64,000 nucleotides of DNA from Streptomyces megasporus (GTDB lineage Bacteria > Actinomycetota > Actinomycetes > Streptomycetales > Streptomycetaceae): the NCBI RefSeq assembly GCF_000718985.1, contig NZ_JODL01000014.1, forward strand, positions 62,001 to 126,000, in the 5' to 3' direction. Numbering within the stretch: the stretch's first letter is position 1; the number at the start of each line of letters is the position of its first letter. The notes under the pieces are model-generated. The model was not told where the DNA came from and did not search any database. It saw only the letters and a list, made by a program, of their open reading frames with translations. The position numbers were made by a program, and so were the translations under genes. Below are positions 36,145-44,121 of this stretch, in pieces.

Positions 36145-36582
36145 GTGTGCTCCTCCGTCTGTCCGGCCCCCGGGGTCGCCGGGGAGCCTGGGGTTTCCCC
36201 ACCGGTGGTGGGGAGAGGCTCGCCCGATTCCGTACGGCCCCACGGGGTTGGGTGCGGCGCGGACGGAACCGAGCGGTGACAGGTGTCCGTTCGACGGCCC
36301 GCAGTCAGCACGTTACCCAGTACCTCCGCATGTGTGCGAAGGGCCCCTGACCTGCAATTTTCCTTGGATTTCCAAGTAAATCGCGAAAGTCTCGGAACAC
36401 CACTGGTCACAGGCTCGCGAGCGCCGGGACAGGGGCACGGTATCCCGGAGGGAGGGACACGGGAAGAGTCGCGCGAGAGTGACGCCCGGTTGGTGGCGGT
36501 TCGACATGGTGGGCCCGGTGAGGGACCCGACCGCGGGCGACGGGCGCGGCGGGCCGGCCGCCGGCGGAGACGTCACCGACCG
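36145..36582. other. 438-base intergenic region with AT-rich regulatory patch
   Basis: It separates the E1alpha start from the preceding phosphotransferase stop. At 36350-36400 there is a clearly A+T-richer patch holding the palindrome CTTGGA-TT-TCCAAG (36363-36376), about 220 bases upstream of the E1alpha GTG. The minus-strand transcript of the bkd operon probably begins here and would have a long leader. I see no convincing protein-coding frame in the gap. Confidence 0.5.
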
Positions 36583-37620
36583 TCATGTGCAGAAGGCGTC
36601 CCGGACCGCCGGGTAGCGGTCGGTCCACCACACCACCAGCGCGGCGGTCGCCGGGAACTGCGGGTCGGTCCGGCGGTCCCGGAGCTGGTACCGCCAGCGC
36701 AGCATCCAGAAGTCGTTGAGCCGTTCCCACCACACCCGGTGTACGGCCGCGGCCATCTCGTCCGCGCCGACCCCGGCGGCGGCGCGGTAGGCGCGGGCGT
36801 AGGCGCGGATCTTGGCCAGGTCCAGGGAGCCCCCCGGCCGCAGGAAGAAGATGGCGGCGGCCCGGACGGCCTCCTCCGCGCGCGGCTGGACGGCCAGCCG
36901 GTCCCAGTCCACGATCGCGACGGGCTCGCAGGGCTCCCGGTTCCGGTAGAGCAGGTTCAGGGGGTGGAAGTCGCCGTGCACCCACCCGGCGACCGGCTCC
37001 GCGCCGGCCGGCGGACGGCGGTGGGCGTGGCGGCGCAGCAACGCGCGGCGCTCGCGCAGCCGGTGTTCGGCCAGTTCGTCGAAGCAGTCGCGCCGGCGAC
37101 GGGTCCGGACCCGGGCGAGCAGCGTGTCGATGAGGGCGAAGGTGTCCTCGGGGTCGGCGCTGGTGTGGGCGGTGCGTTCGGCTCGGGGCGCGGGTACGAC
37201 CCGGTCCAGTCCGACGTGCACCCGGCCGAGCAGCGTGCCCAGCCGGCGGGACTGGGCCGGGGAGAGCTCGCCGCCGTCGCGGTGCCGGCCGTCCACCCAG
37301 GGGTGGAGGGCGTAGCAGCCGCCCCCGACGACGGCGACCGTCCGGCCGGAGGCGTCCTGGACGGGCGGGACGACCGGGAGGCCGAGGTCGCCGAGGCGCG
37401 CGGTGACGCGGTGCTGGTGCTCGATGCGGTCCGGGGCCTCGGGGTCGTCGTCGAGGTGGTGCTTGAGGAAGAACCGGCCGCGGGTGGTCGTCAGCCGGTA
37501 GCCCCGGTTCAACAGTCCCTGGGCCACCGGCTCGCAGGAGAGCGGCTCCCCGGCGCCGTAGCGGCGCACCAGCGTGGTGAGGGTGGTGCCGGGAAGATCA
37601 CGAGACTGCACGAGCCGCAT
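36583..37620 (-). CDS. phosphotransferase of the aminoglycoside/homoserine kinase-like family
   Basis: A 345-residue kinase-like protein. An N-terminal lobe with Phe-Phe-Leu-Lys-His-His gives the nucleotide Lys. Then come the catalytic Gly-Trp-Val-His-Gly-Asp-Phe-His-Pro-Leu-Asn-Leu-Leu (about 217-229) and the metal Asp in Ile-Val-Asp-Trp-Asp-Arg-Leu. This is the APH/homoserine kinase type II/choline kinase fold. The end has many Trp/Arg. Its gene lies 77 bases after the kinase gene on the same strand and could be co-transcribed with it. The substrate is unknown. Confidence 0.78.
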   Translation of the reverse strand: MRLVQSRDLPGTTLTTLVRRYGAGEPLSCEPVAQGLLNRGYRLTTTRGRFFLKHHLDDDPEAPDRIEHQHRVTARLGDLGLPVVPPVQDASGRTVAVVGGGCYALHPWVDGRHRDGGELSPAQSRRLGTLLGRVHVGLDRVVPAPRAERTAHTSADPEDTFALIDTLLARVRTRRRRDCFDELAEHRLRERRALLRRHAHRRPPAGAEPVAGWVHGDFHPLNLLYRNREPCEPVAIVDWDRLAVQPRAEEAVRAAAIFFLRPGGSLDLAKIRAYARAYRAAAGVGADEMAAAVHRVWWERLNDFWMLRWRYQLRDRRTDPQFPATAALVVWWTDRYPAVRDAFCT

Positions 37621-37697
37621 CGTAGGTCACCTGCGGCGACACACCCGTCACGGTGTGCAAGGGGGGCCGGGGCGTGATATTGGGGCCCTTCCCCGGA

Positions 37698-39392
37698 TCA
37701 GCCGCCGGTCGGGTTCCCGTCGTTCCCGCCGATCTGCGGTTCCCCGGCGCCGCCCGCGTCGGCTCCGCCCGGCGGGTTGCCGCCCGGGTTGCCGCCCTGG
37801 TTGCCGCCGACGTCGGCGCCGCCCTGCTCCCCGCCCGGGTTGCCGCCGATGTCGGCGCCACCGTCCTGCTCCCCGGTGCCGCCGTTCTGGCCGCCGTTCT
37901 GGCCGCCGCCGATGGGTTCGGTGGGCTGGTCGGTCGGCGAGGGCGTCTCGGTGGGCTGGAGGTCGCTGGGGATGTCGGTGGGCCCGCCGGTGTCCGACCA
38001 GCCGCCCGAGCCTCCGGTACCGGGGTCGTTCGGCAGGGGCTCCTCGGTCGGCTCCTCCTCGGTCGGCTCCGGGGAGGTCTCCTCGTCCGTGGGCGCGCTG
38101 GAGGTCTTGCTCGGGGTCTTCGGCTCCTTGTCGTCCCCGCTGCCCTCGATGGCGAAGAAGATGCCCGCGCCGACGGCGAGGACGGCGAAGAAGGCGATCA
38201 GCGCGTACTTCAGGCCACTGCCGCCGCCGCGCCCGCCGTCGTAGCCGCCGTTCCCGTCGTAGGCGCCGCCGTTGTCGTACGGGCCGCCGCCGGTGGGGTT
38301 GCCCATCAGCAGCGGCGGGCCGACCCGGGTGGCGTCCGTGGCGCCGGCGTAGGCGTCACCGCCCTGCCCGTACGCGGCGGGGGTGCCCATGGCGGGCGTG
38401 GCGCCGGTGGAGACCACCATGCCGGTGTTCCACAGGCCGCCGGTGTGTCCGCCCTGCTCCTGGAGCATGCGCAGCGCGTACTGCACCAGGCCGCGCATCT
38501 CCTCGGCGGTCTGGAAGCGGTCGTCCGGGTCTTTGGCCAGGGCGCGCATCACCAGGCCGTCCAGCTCCGGCGGCACCGCGTCGGAGACCTCCGACGGCGG
38601 CACCGGCTCGTCCTGGACGTGCTGGTAGACCACCGAGAGCGGCGTCTCGCCGACGAACGGCGGGCGCAGCGCGAGGAGTTCGTAGAGCAGGCAGCCCGTC
38701 GCGTAGAGGTCGGAGCGGGCGTCCACCGTCTTGCCCAGCGCCTGCTCGGGGGAGAGGTACTGCGGGGTGCCCATGACCATGCCGGTCTGGGTCATGGTGG
38801 TGGACGCGCCGTGCAGGGCGCGGGCGATGCCGAAGTCCATCACCTTCACGGCGCCGTTGTCGGTGATGATGACGTTGGCGGGCTTGATGTCGCGGTGCAC
38901 GATGCCGTGCTGGTGGCTGTAGGCGAGCGCCTCCAGCACCCCGGAGACGATGATCAGCGCCTGCTCGGGCGGCGGGGCGTCGGCGTTCACCAGCAGGTCG
39001 CGGATGGTGCGGCCCTCGACCAGCTCCATCACGATGTACGGCACCGCGTTGCCGTCGACCATGTCCTCGCCGGAGTCGTAGACGGCCACCACCGCGTGGT
39101 GGTTGAGTCCGGCGACGGACTGCGCCTCGCGGGTGAAGCGCGCCTTGGCCACCGGATCCTCGGCGAGGTCGGAGCGCATCAGCTTGACGGCCACCGTCCG
39201 GCCCAGGCGCACGTCCTCGGCGGCGAAGACCTCCGCCATGCCACCGCGGCCGAGGCGGCGGGTGATGCGGTACCGTCCGTCGCCCACCATGCCGCCATTG
39301 GGCCAGAACTCTGACGAATCGGGCGATCCGGACACTCCGCCAGCGGTCTCGTCGGGCTCCGAAGGCCCTCCGGCGGCTTGTGTCTGTGCCAT
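37698..39392 (-). CDS. membrane Ser/Thr protein kinase with Gly/Asn-rich extracellular tail
   Basis: A 564-residue Hanks-type kinase. Kinase domain about 40-305: Gly-rich loop 48-53, Lys70, catalytic His-Arg-Asp-Ile-Lys-Pro at 166-171, Asp-Phe-Gly at 186-188, activation loop with Thr-Thr-Met-Thr-Gln-Thr. A juxtamembrane Gly/Tyr-rich linker and one membrane helix (about 394-416) follow. The outside part (417-564) is Glu/Pro/Thr-rich, then Gly/Asn/Gln-rich with Gly-Gly-Asn-Pro-Gly-Gly repeats, and has no PASTA domain. ATG 39392 is used (a TTG just before it is possible). It is divergent from the next kinase. Confidence 0.9.
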   Translation of the reverse strand: MAQTQAAGGPSEPDETAGGVSGSPDSSEFWPNGGMVGDGRYRITRRLGRGGMAEVFAAEDVRLGRTVAVKLMRSDLAEDPVAKARFTREAQSVAGLNHHAVVAVYDSGEDMVDGNAVPYIVMELVEGRTIRDLLVNADAPPPEQALIIVSGVLEALAYSHQHGIVHRDIKPANVIITDNGAVKVMDFGIARALHGASTTMTQTGMVMGTPQYLSPEQALGKTVDARSDLYATGCLLYELLALRPPFVGETPLSVVYQHVQDEPVPPSEVSDAVPPELDGLVMRALAKDPDDRFQTAEEMRGLVQYALRMLQEQGGHTGGLWNTGMVVSTGATPAMGTPAAYGQGGDAYAGATDATRVGPPLLMGNPTGGGPYDNGGAYDGNGGYDGGRGGGSGLKYALIAFFAVLAVGAGIFFAIEGSGDDKEPKTPSKTSSAPTDEETSPEPTEEEPTEEPLPNDPGTGGSGGWSDTGGPTDIPSDLQPTETPSPTDQPTEPIGGGQNGGQNGGTGEQDGGADIGGNPGGEQGGADVGGNQGGNPGGNPPGGADAGGAGEPQIGGNDGNPTGG

Positions 39393-39817
39393 CAATCCTC
39401 GCCGTAGATCAGGTCCGCGTGAGTGCGGATCCGTACGCTCTGCTCCTCAGTGCACGCTAACAGGGTCCGGGGGCCGTGCCCCTCGGTCGGAGCGAAGAGA
39501 GCGGCGCGGTGGATGGTGCGGAGAGCGGTGGGCAGTGACCGACCATCCAACCCGGTCGGGCCGCGAACTGGCAAGTTACGATGTCGGACGCACCGGGAAA
39601 CGCGGCGTGACGCGTATGCGCGCATCGTGTCACGGAACGGGCAAGCAGCTTGACGTGTCCGACCGCTGGGGCAGACTTGCCGATGGTCGGGTGCCCCCGT
39701 CGACGATTCCGGGGCACCCACGGACGACACAAGAGCACACCAGAGCACCAGCAGAGAGCAACCGTACACGCGCGGGCCACAACGGCAGCCCTGCGGCGCC
39801 GAGGGGGAAGCAGGCAG
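39393..39817. other. 425-base divergent control region of two kinase genes
   Basis: Both Ser/Thr kinase genes are transcribed outward from here. On the plus strand TTGACG (39650-39655) and CAGACT (39672-39677), 16 bases apart, make a fair promoter about 140 bases before the PASTA-kinase ATG. A 9-bp hairpin GGGTGCCCC / GGGGCACCC (39689-39697 and 39711-39719) lies in its leader. I see no supported gene inside the gap. Confidence 0.5.
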
Positions 39818-41539
39818 ATGAGCTACGACGGCGCACAGGCCGGTGGTTACCAGGGCCGCACTGTCGGCGGTGGGCGCTACCAGCTCCGGGACCTGCTCGG
39901 CCAGGGCGGCATGGCCTCGGTGCACCTCGCCTACGACTCCGTGCTCGACCGACAGGTCGCGGTGAAGACCCTCCACACCGAGCTGGGCCGCGAGGCGTCC
40001 TTCCGCGAGCGCTTCCGGCGCGAGGCCCAATCGGTGGCCAAGCTCACGCACACCAACATCGTCTCGGTCTTCGACTCCGGCGAGGACGAGATCGACGGCG
40101 CGCTGGTGCCGTACATCGTCATGGAGTACGTCGAGGGCGAGCCGCTGCGCTCGGTGCTCGACCAGGACGTGGCGCGGCTCGGCGCGATGCCGAGCGACAA
40201 GGCGCTGAAGATCGCCGCCGACGTGCTCGCCGCGCTCGAGGTCAGCCACGAGATGGGCCTGGTGCACCGGGACATCAAGCCGGGCAACGTGATGCTGAAC
40301 CGGCGCGGCGTGGTCAAGGTGATGGACTTCGGCATCGCCCGCGCCATGCAGTCCGGCGTCACCTCGATGACCCAGACCGGCATGGTCGTCGGCACCCCGC
40401 AGTACCTCTCCCCCGAGCAGGCCCTGGGGCGCGGCGTGGACGCCCGCTCCGACCTGTACTCGGTGGGCGTCATGCTCTTCGAGCTGCTCACCGGGCGGCT
40501 CCCCTTCGACGCCGACTCGCCGCTGGCCATCGCGTACGCGCACGTCCAGGAGGAGCCGCCCGTCCCCTCCTCGATCAACCGGGCGCTGCCGCCGGCGGTG
40601 GACGCGCTGATAGCCAGGGCGCTGCGGAAGAACCCCAACGAGCGGTTCCCGACCGCCGAGGCGATGCGCCAGGAGTGCGAGCGCGTCCGCGGCGCGGTGG
40701 CGTCCTCGGGCACCACCCCGACGATCGTCGGCGGCGGCCCGGTGCAGAGCGGCGCGGCGGTCGCCCAGTCCGTCTTCCCGCCGGTGGACACCACCGGCAC
40801 CCCGCCCCCGCACGGCGGCGTGCAGCAGCCCTACCAGCCCTACCCGGCCGCCGCCCACGGCACCTACGGGCCGTCCACGCCGCCGCCCACCCCGGCCTAC
40901 TCGGCGCCCGGTCCGTACGGGCCCCAGGGCGGCGCTCCCACCCCGCCGCCGTACAACGCGCCGCACCCCTCGCCCGCCGGCGGCCGGAAGAGCACCGGGG
41001 TGCTCGTCGGCTCGGCCGTCGCCGTGATCGTCGCCGTCTCGGCCGTGATCATCGCGATAACGCTCAACGGCGGGGACGGCAAGGGGGAGCCTCGGACGAA
41101 CGACTCCCCCGGCCCCGTCCAGACGACGGAGCTGCCCGCGGGCACCACCGGCGGCGACAGCGGTGGGAACGACGGTGGCGGCACCAACGGGCAGAACACC
41201 GGCGACGACGGCAACGGCGACACCGACGACGACGCCGACGACGGTGGCTTCAAGGGCGAGGACAAGACGAAGACCATCGACGCCGGCAAGTGCACGGAGG
41301 CCTCGGAGAGCATCTTCGAGAAGGGCAAGACGAGCATGCCCGACCTCACCTACAAGAACCTGACCTCGGTGAAGACCTGCATCCGCGAGGCGGGCTGGTA
41401 CCTGGACGACGTCGAGTACGAGGACGAGAACCTGTACGGCAAGAACACCGTCCTCGAACAGTCCCCGCAGCCGTACGAGGCCTTCGACCCCGAGAAGGAC
41501 AAGATCACCCTGACCGTCTCCACGGGCAACCCGTCCTGA
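39818..41539 (+). CDS. membrane Ser/Thr protein kinase with one PASTA domain
   Basis: A 573-residue PknB-like kinase. Kinase domain about 20-290: Lys50, His-Arg-Asp-Ile-Lys-Pro at 150-155, Asp-Phe-Gly at 170-172, activation loop Thr-Ser-Met-Thr-Gln-Thr-Gly. A Pro/Tyr/Gly-rich linker (300-390), a membrane helix (394-416) and an acidic Gly/Asp/Asn stretch (420-480) follow. One PASTA domain (about 506-570; Met-Pro-Asp-Leu start, Glu-Gln-Ser-Pro core) ends the protein. PASTA kinases bind muropeptides and signal on growth; most have three or more PASTA units, so one unit is short. RBS GGGGAAG precedes ATG 39818. Confidence 0.9.
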   Translation: MSYDGAQAGGYQGRTVGGGRYQLRDLLGQGGMASVHLAYDSVLDRQVAVKTLHTELGREASFRERFRREAQSVAKLTHTNIVSVFDSGEDEIDGALVPYIVMEYVEGEPLRSVLDQDVARLGAMPSDKALKIAADVLAALEVSHEMGLVHRDIKPGNVMLNRRGVVKVMDFGIARAMQSGVTSMTQTGMVVGTPQYLSPEQALGRGVDARSDLYSVGVMLFELLTGRLPFDADSPLAIAYAHVQEEPPVPSSINRALPPAVDALIARALRKNPNERFPTAEAMRQECERVRGAVASSGTTPTIVGGGPVQSGAAVAQSVFPPVDTTGTPPPHGGVQQPYQPYPAAAHGTYGPSTPPPTPAYSAPGPYGPQGGAPTPPPYNAPHPSPAGGRKSTGVLVGSAVAVIVAVSAVIIAITLNGGDGKGEPRTNDSPGPVQTTELPAGTTGGDSGGNDGGGTNGQNTGDDGNGDTDDDADDGGFKGEDKTKTIDAGKCTEASESIFEKGKTSMPDLTYKNLTSVKTCIREAGWYLDDVEYEDENLYGKNTVLEQSPQPYEAFDPEKDKITLTVSTGNPS

Positions 41540-41563
41540 CGGCTCCTTGGGGCGCGGCCCACG

Positions 41564-41602
41564 CACAGGGCCCGGCACGCGGATCGCGTGCCGGGCCCTG
41601 TG
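41564..41602. terminator. bidirectional terminator, 18-bp stem
   Basis: CACAGGGCCCGGCACGCG / CGCGTGCCGGGCCCTGTG with a GAT loop lies between the kinase gene and the convergent bpa gene. Confidence 0.9.
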
Positions 41603-41700
41603 GCGTCGATGCGCTTGTGCCGCTCCGACGTCCGAGGACGCGGGGAGCGGACGTCGGAGGGGGGCGTCGGTGTCAGAGGTGGTCGACGGCGGTCGGAGGC

Positions 41701-41732
41701 AACGGCAATCAGAGGTAACGGCAGTCAGAGGT
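41701..41732 (-). repeat. 16-bp tandem duplication at the end of bpa
   Basis: AACGGCAATCAGAGGT is followed at once by AACGGCAGTCAGAGGT. A third, more diverged copy lies to the left (about 41676-41700). On the minus strand each unit reads TACCTCTGA-x-TGCCGT, so the Tyr-Leu-stop codons of bpa are repeated after the true stop. Confidence 0.6.
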
Positions 41733-42288
41733 AGGGGCCCGAGCGGGTGTGGCCGCGGCCCTCGGCGTCCTTGTCGTCGGGCATCACGCCCGAGGGGAGC
41801 GCCCGGCGCATCTGCTCGAGCTGGGCGCGCGCCGCCATCTGCTGGGCGAACAGCGCCGTCTGGATGCCGTGGAACAGCCCCTCCAGCCAGCCCACGAGCT
41901 GGGCCTGCGCGATGCGCAGCTCGGCCTCCGAGGGGACGGCGTCGTCGGTGAACGGCAGCGAGATCCGCTCCAGTTCCTCGATCAGCTCGGGCGCCAGTCC
42001 GTCCTCCAACTCCTTGACGGAGCTGGCGTGGATCTCCTTGAGCCGGGCCCGGCTCGCCTCGTCCAGGGGAGCGGACTTGACCTCCTCCAGGAGCTGCTTG
42101 ATCATGCTGCCGATCCGCATGACCTTCGCGGGCTGCTCGACCATCTCCGTCACGGGGATCTCGCGCGACTCCTCGTCGGCGTCGCCGTCCCCGCCCGTGT
42201 GGGCGGCGCGGCCGAGGGCCATTCCGTCCGGGCCGACGACCAGGACCTGCTGGCCCTCGTGCGACCGTTCGTTCATCGGCTGTGTCAT
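41725..42288 (-). CDS. bpa: bacterial proteasome activator
   Basis: A 187-residue protein of the DUF2587 family, now known as Bpa/PafE. Residues 1-45 are flexible and acidic. The core (about 46-160) is four helices, including Val-Met-Arg-Ile-Gly-Ser-Met-Ile-Lys-Gln-Leu-Leu-Glu-Glu-Val and Leu-Val-Gly-Trp-Leu-Glu-Gly-Leu-Phe-His-Gly-Ile-Gln. A linker ends in Gly-Pro-Tyr-Leu (184-187), the HbYX-like tail that docks into the 20S proteasome alpha ring and opens its gate; in mycobacteria the tail is Gly-Gln-Tyr-Leu. Bpa forms a ring that feeds unfolded proteins without ATP. GGGGGT precedes ATG 42288. The 20S genes are elsewhere. Confidence 0.92.
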   Translation of the reverse strand: MTQPMNERSHEGQQVLVVGPDGMALGRAAHTGGDGDADEESREIPVTEMVEQPAKVMRIGSMIKQLLEEVKSAPLDEASRARLKEIHASSVKELEDGLAPELIEELERISLPFTDDAVPSEAELRIAQAQLVGWLEGLFHGIQTALFAQQMAARAQLEQMRRALPSGVMPDDKDAEGRGHTRSGPYL

Positions 42289-42366
42289 ACCCCCATTCTG
42301 CATCCCACGCCGATCCCCCGTCCTCGCACCCGTGGGCGGCCCCGGGCCGGGACCGCCCACGGGAGT

Positions 42367-42999
42367 TCAGCGACGCAGGCGCAGGGCGAAGGACGCCAGT
42401 CCCAGACCGAGGAAGGTCAGTCCGGCGCCGAGCGGCAGCACGGGCAGCAGTTGCCGGCCGGTGGTCGCCGCCCGATTCTCGACGCCCCGCTCGTCGTCCC
42501 GGACGGGCTCGTCGTCGCCGTAGTCGTAGTCGTCCACGGTGCCGGAGCCCCGGTCGCTGATCTGTTCCGTCCACGCCGACGGGGTCCGCTCCGCGCCCGG
42601 ACGTCCCGCGGGCGTCTCGGGCTGCCGCGACCCGCCCCCGGCGTCCCGGTCGGTCTCCTCCTCCGACGGTGTGCCGGACGGTTCGCCGGAGGGCTCACCG
42701 GACGTGTGCGTCGGGGTGGGGGTGGGCGTGGGAGTCGGCGTGGGCTCGGGGTCCTCCGGTGACCGCGGCGGCGTGGACGGCCACGAGGGGAACGACGGCC
42801 GGTCGTCCGGCCGGTCGCCGTCGTCGTCGGTGGGAGAGGGCGTGGGGGTCGACCTGTTGTGCTCCGTTCTCGGCTCCACGGCGCCGGGACCGCTGCCGGG
42901 AACGGCCGCCATGGCCGCCGTGTGCTGGACGGCCAGGGCGACGGGTGCCGGAAGGAGCACCATCGCGCAGGCCAGCAGGGTGATCACGGTTTCTCTCAC
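42367..42999 (-). CDS. secreted, wall-spanning Pro/Thr-rich protein with C-terminal membrane anchor
   Basis: A 210-residue surface protein. A signal peptide (about 1-24; Val-Ile-Thr-Leu-Leu-Ala-Cys-Ala-Met-Val-Leu-Leu) ends at Ala-Leu-Ala. A long low-complexity region with repeated Pro-Thr and acidic stretches (about 40-170) precedes a final hydrophobic helix (about 186-204) and a Leu-Arg-Leu-Arg-Arg tail. The layout fits a cell-wall-spanning stalk. There is no clear LPXTG, although the Leu-Pro-Leu-Gly-Ala-Gly-Leu helix plus basic tail resembles a sorting signal. GTG 42999 is the likely start. Function unknown. Confidence 0.7.
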   Translation of the reverse strand: MRETVITLLACAMVLLPAPVALAVQHTAAMAAVPGSGPGAVEPRTEHNRSTPTPSPTDDDGDRPDDRPSFPSWPSTPPRSPEDPEPTPTPTPTPTPTHTSGEPSGEPSGTPSEEETDRDAGGGSRQPETPAGRPGAERTPSAWTEQISDRGSGTVDDYDYGDDEPVRDDERGVENRAATTGRQLLPVLPLGAGLTFLGLGLASFALRLRR

Positions 43000-43119
43000 C
43001 GCTACGCCCCCTCCCGTACCAAGCATCCAGTGGTGTAACAAGCGTCACACGATCGCGTGAGAGCGGCATCTCGGACGGCTCAACGAGACGCCAACGATCA
43101 CCGAACAATCACCGAACAG

Positions 43120-44112
43120 TCATGGGACGGTGAGAACGACCTTGCCCACGTGATCGCTCTGTTCGAGTACCCGGTGTGCCTGGGAGGCATGACTCATCGG
43201 CAGTGTCCGGTCGATGACGGGCCGGACGTGCCCGGAGGCGATCAGCGGCCAGACGTGTTCCCGCACCGCCGCGACGATCTCCGCCTTCTCCGACACCGGA
43301 CGGGAGCGCAGGGTGGTGGCCGTGATGGTGCCCCGCTTGGCGAGCAGCGCCCCCAGGGGGAGTTCTCCCGTGCGTCCGCCCTGGAGGCCGATGATCGCGA
43401 TGCGCCCGCCGGTGGCGAGCACCTTCACGTTCCGCTCCAGGTACTTGGCGCCGATGATGTCCAGGACGACGTCCGCGCCGTGCCCGGCCGTGGCCTCCCG
43501 GACCTCCTCGACGAAGTCCTGCTCGCGGTAGTCGATCAGGATGTCCGCGCCCAGCTCCGCGCAGCGCCGCAGCTTCTCGGGGCTGCCCGCGGTGACCGCC
43601 ACCCGGGCGCCGACGGCCTTGGCGAGCTGGATCGCCATGGTGCCGATGCCACTGGCGCCGCCGTGCACCAGCAGCGTCTCGCCCTCCTTCAACCCGGCGA
43701 TCATGAAGACGTTCGACCAGACCGTGCAGGCGACCTCGGGGAGCGCCGCCGCCACGGCCGGGTCGAGGGGACCGTCGGGGCCCTCGGGCAGCGGCAGCAA
43801 CTGGCCGGCCGGCACGGCGACCTTCTCGGCGTACCCGCCGCCGGCCAGCAGCGCGCACACCTGGTCGCCGACCCGCGGGCCCTCGACTCCGGGGCCGAGC
43901 GCCGCGATCCGTCCCGCGCACTCCAGACCGGGGTGGGGGGAGGTGCCGGGCGGCGGGTCGTAGAAGCCCTGCCGCTGGAGAAGGTCGGCGCGGTTGACGG
44001 CGCTCGCCGCCACCTCGATCAGCACCTCGCCCTCGCCGGGCTCGGGATCGTCGACCTCCGTCCAGGCGAGGACCTCGGGGCCGCCGGGTTCGGTGATGGT
44101 GATCGCGTGCAT
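43120..44112 (-). CDS. quinone oxidoreductase, zinc-independent MDR family
   Basis: A 330-residue medium-chain reductase of the zeta-crystallin/QOR group. N-terminal GroES-like domain with Asn-Arg-Ala-Asp-Leu-Leu-Gln-Arg-Gln-Gly-Phe-Tyr. Nucleotide fold with His-Gly-Gly-Ala-Ser-Gly-Ile-Gly-Thr (about 150) where NADPH binds. No zinc ligands are visible. It reduces quinones or enoyl compounds with NADPH. It follows the K+ channel gene by 9 bases and closes the long bkd-mobA-moeA-channel run. Confidence 0.9.
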   Translation of the reverse strand: MHAITITEPGGPEVLAWTEVDDPEPGEGEVLIEVAASAVNRADLLQRQGFYDPPPGTSPHPGLECAGRIAALGPGVEGPRVGDQVCALLAGGGYAEKVAVPAGQLLPLPEGPDGPLDPAVAAALPEVACTVWSNVFMIAGLKEGETLLVHGGASGIGTMAIQLAKAVGARVAVTAGSPEKLRRCAELGADILIDYREQDFVEEVREATAGHGADVVLDIIGAKYLERNVKVLATGGRIAIIGLQGGRTGELPLGALLAKRGTITATTLRSRPVSEKAEIVAAVREHVWPLIASGHVRPVIDRTLPMSHASQAHRVLEQSDHVGKVVLTVP

Positions 44113-44121
44113 GGGGTGACG

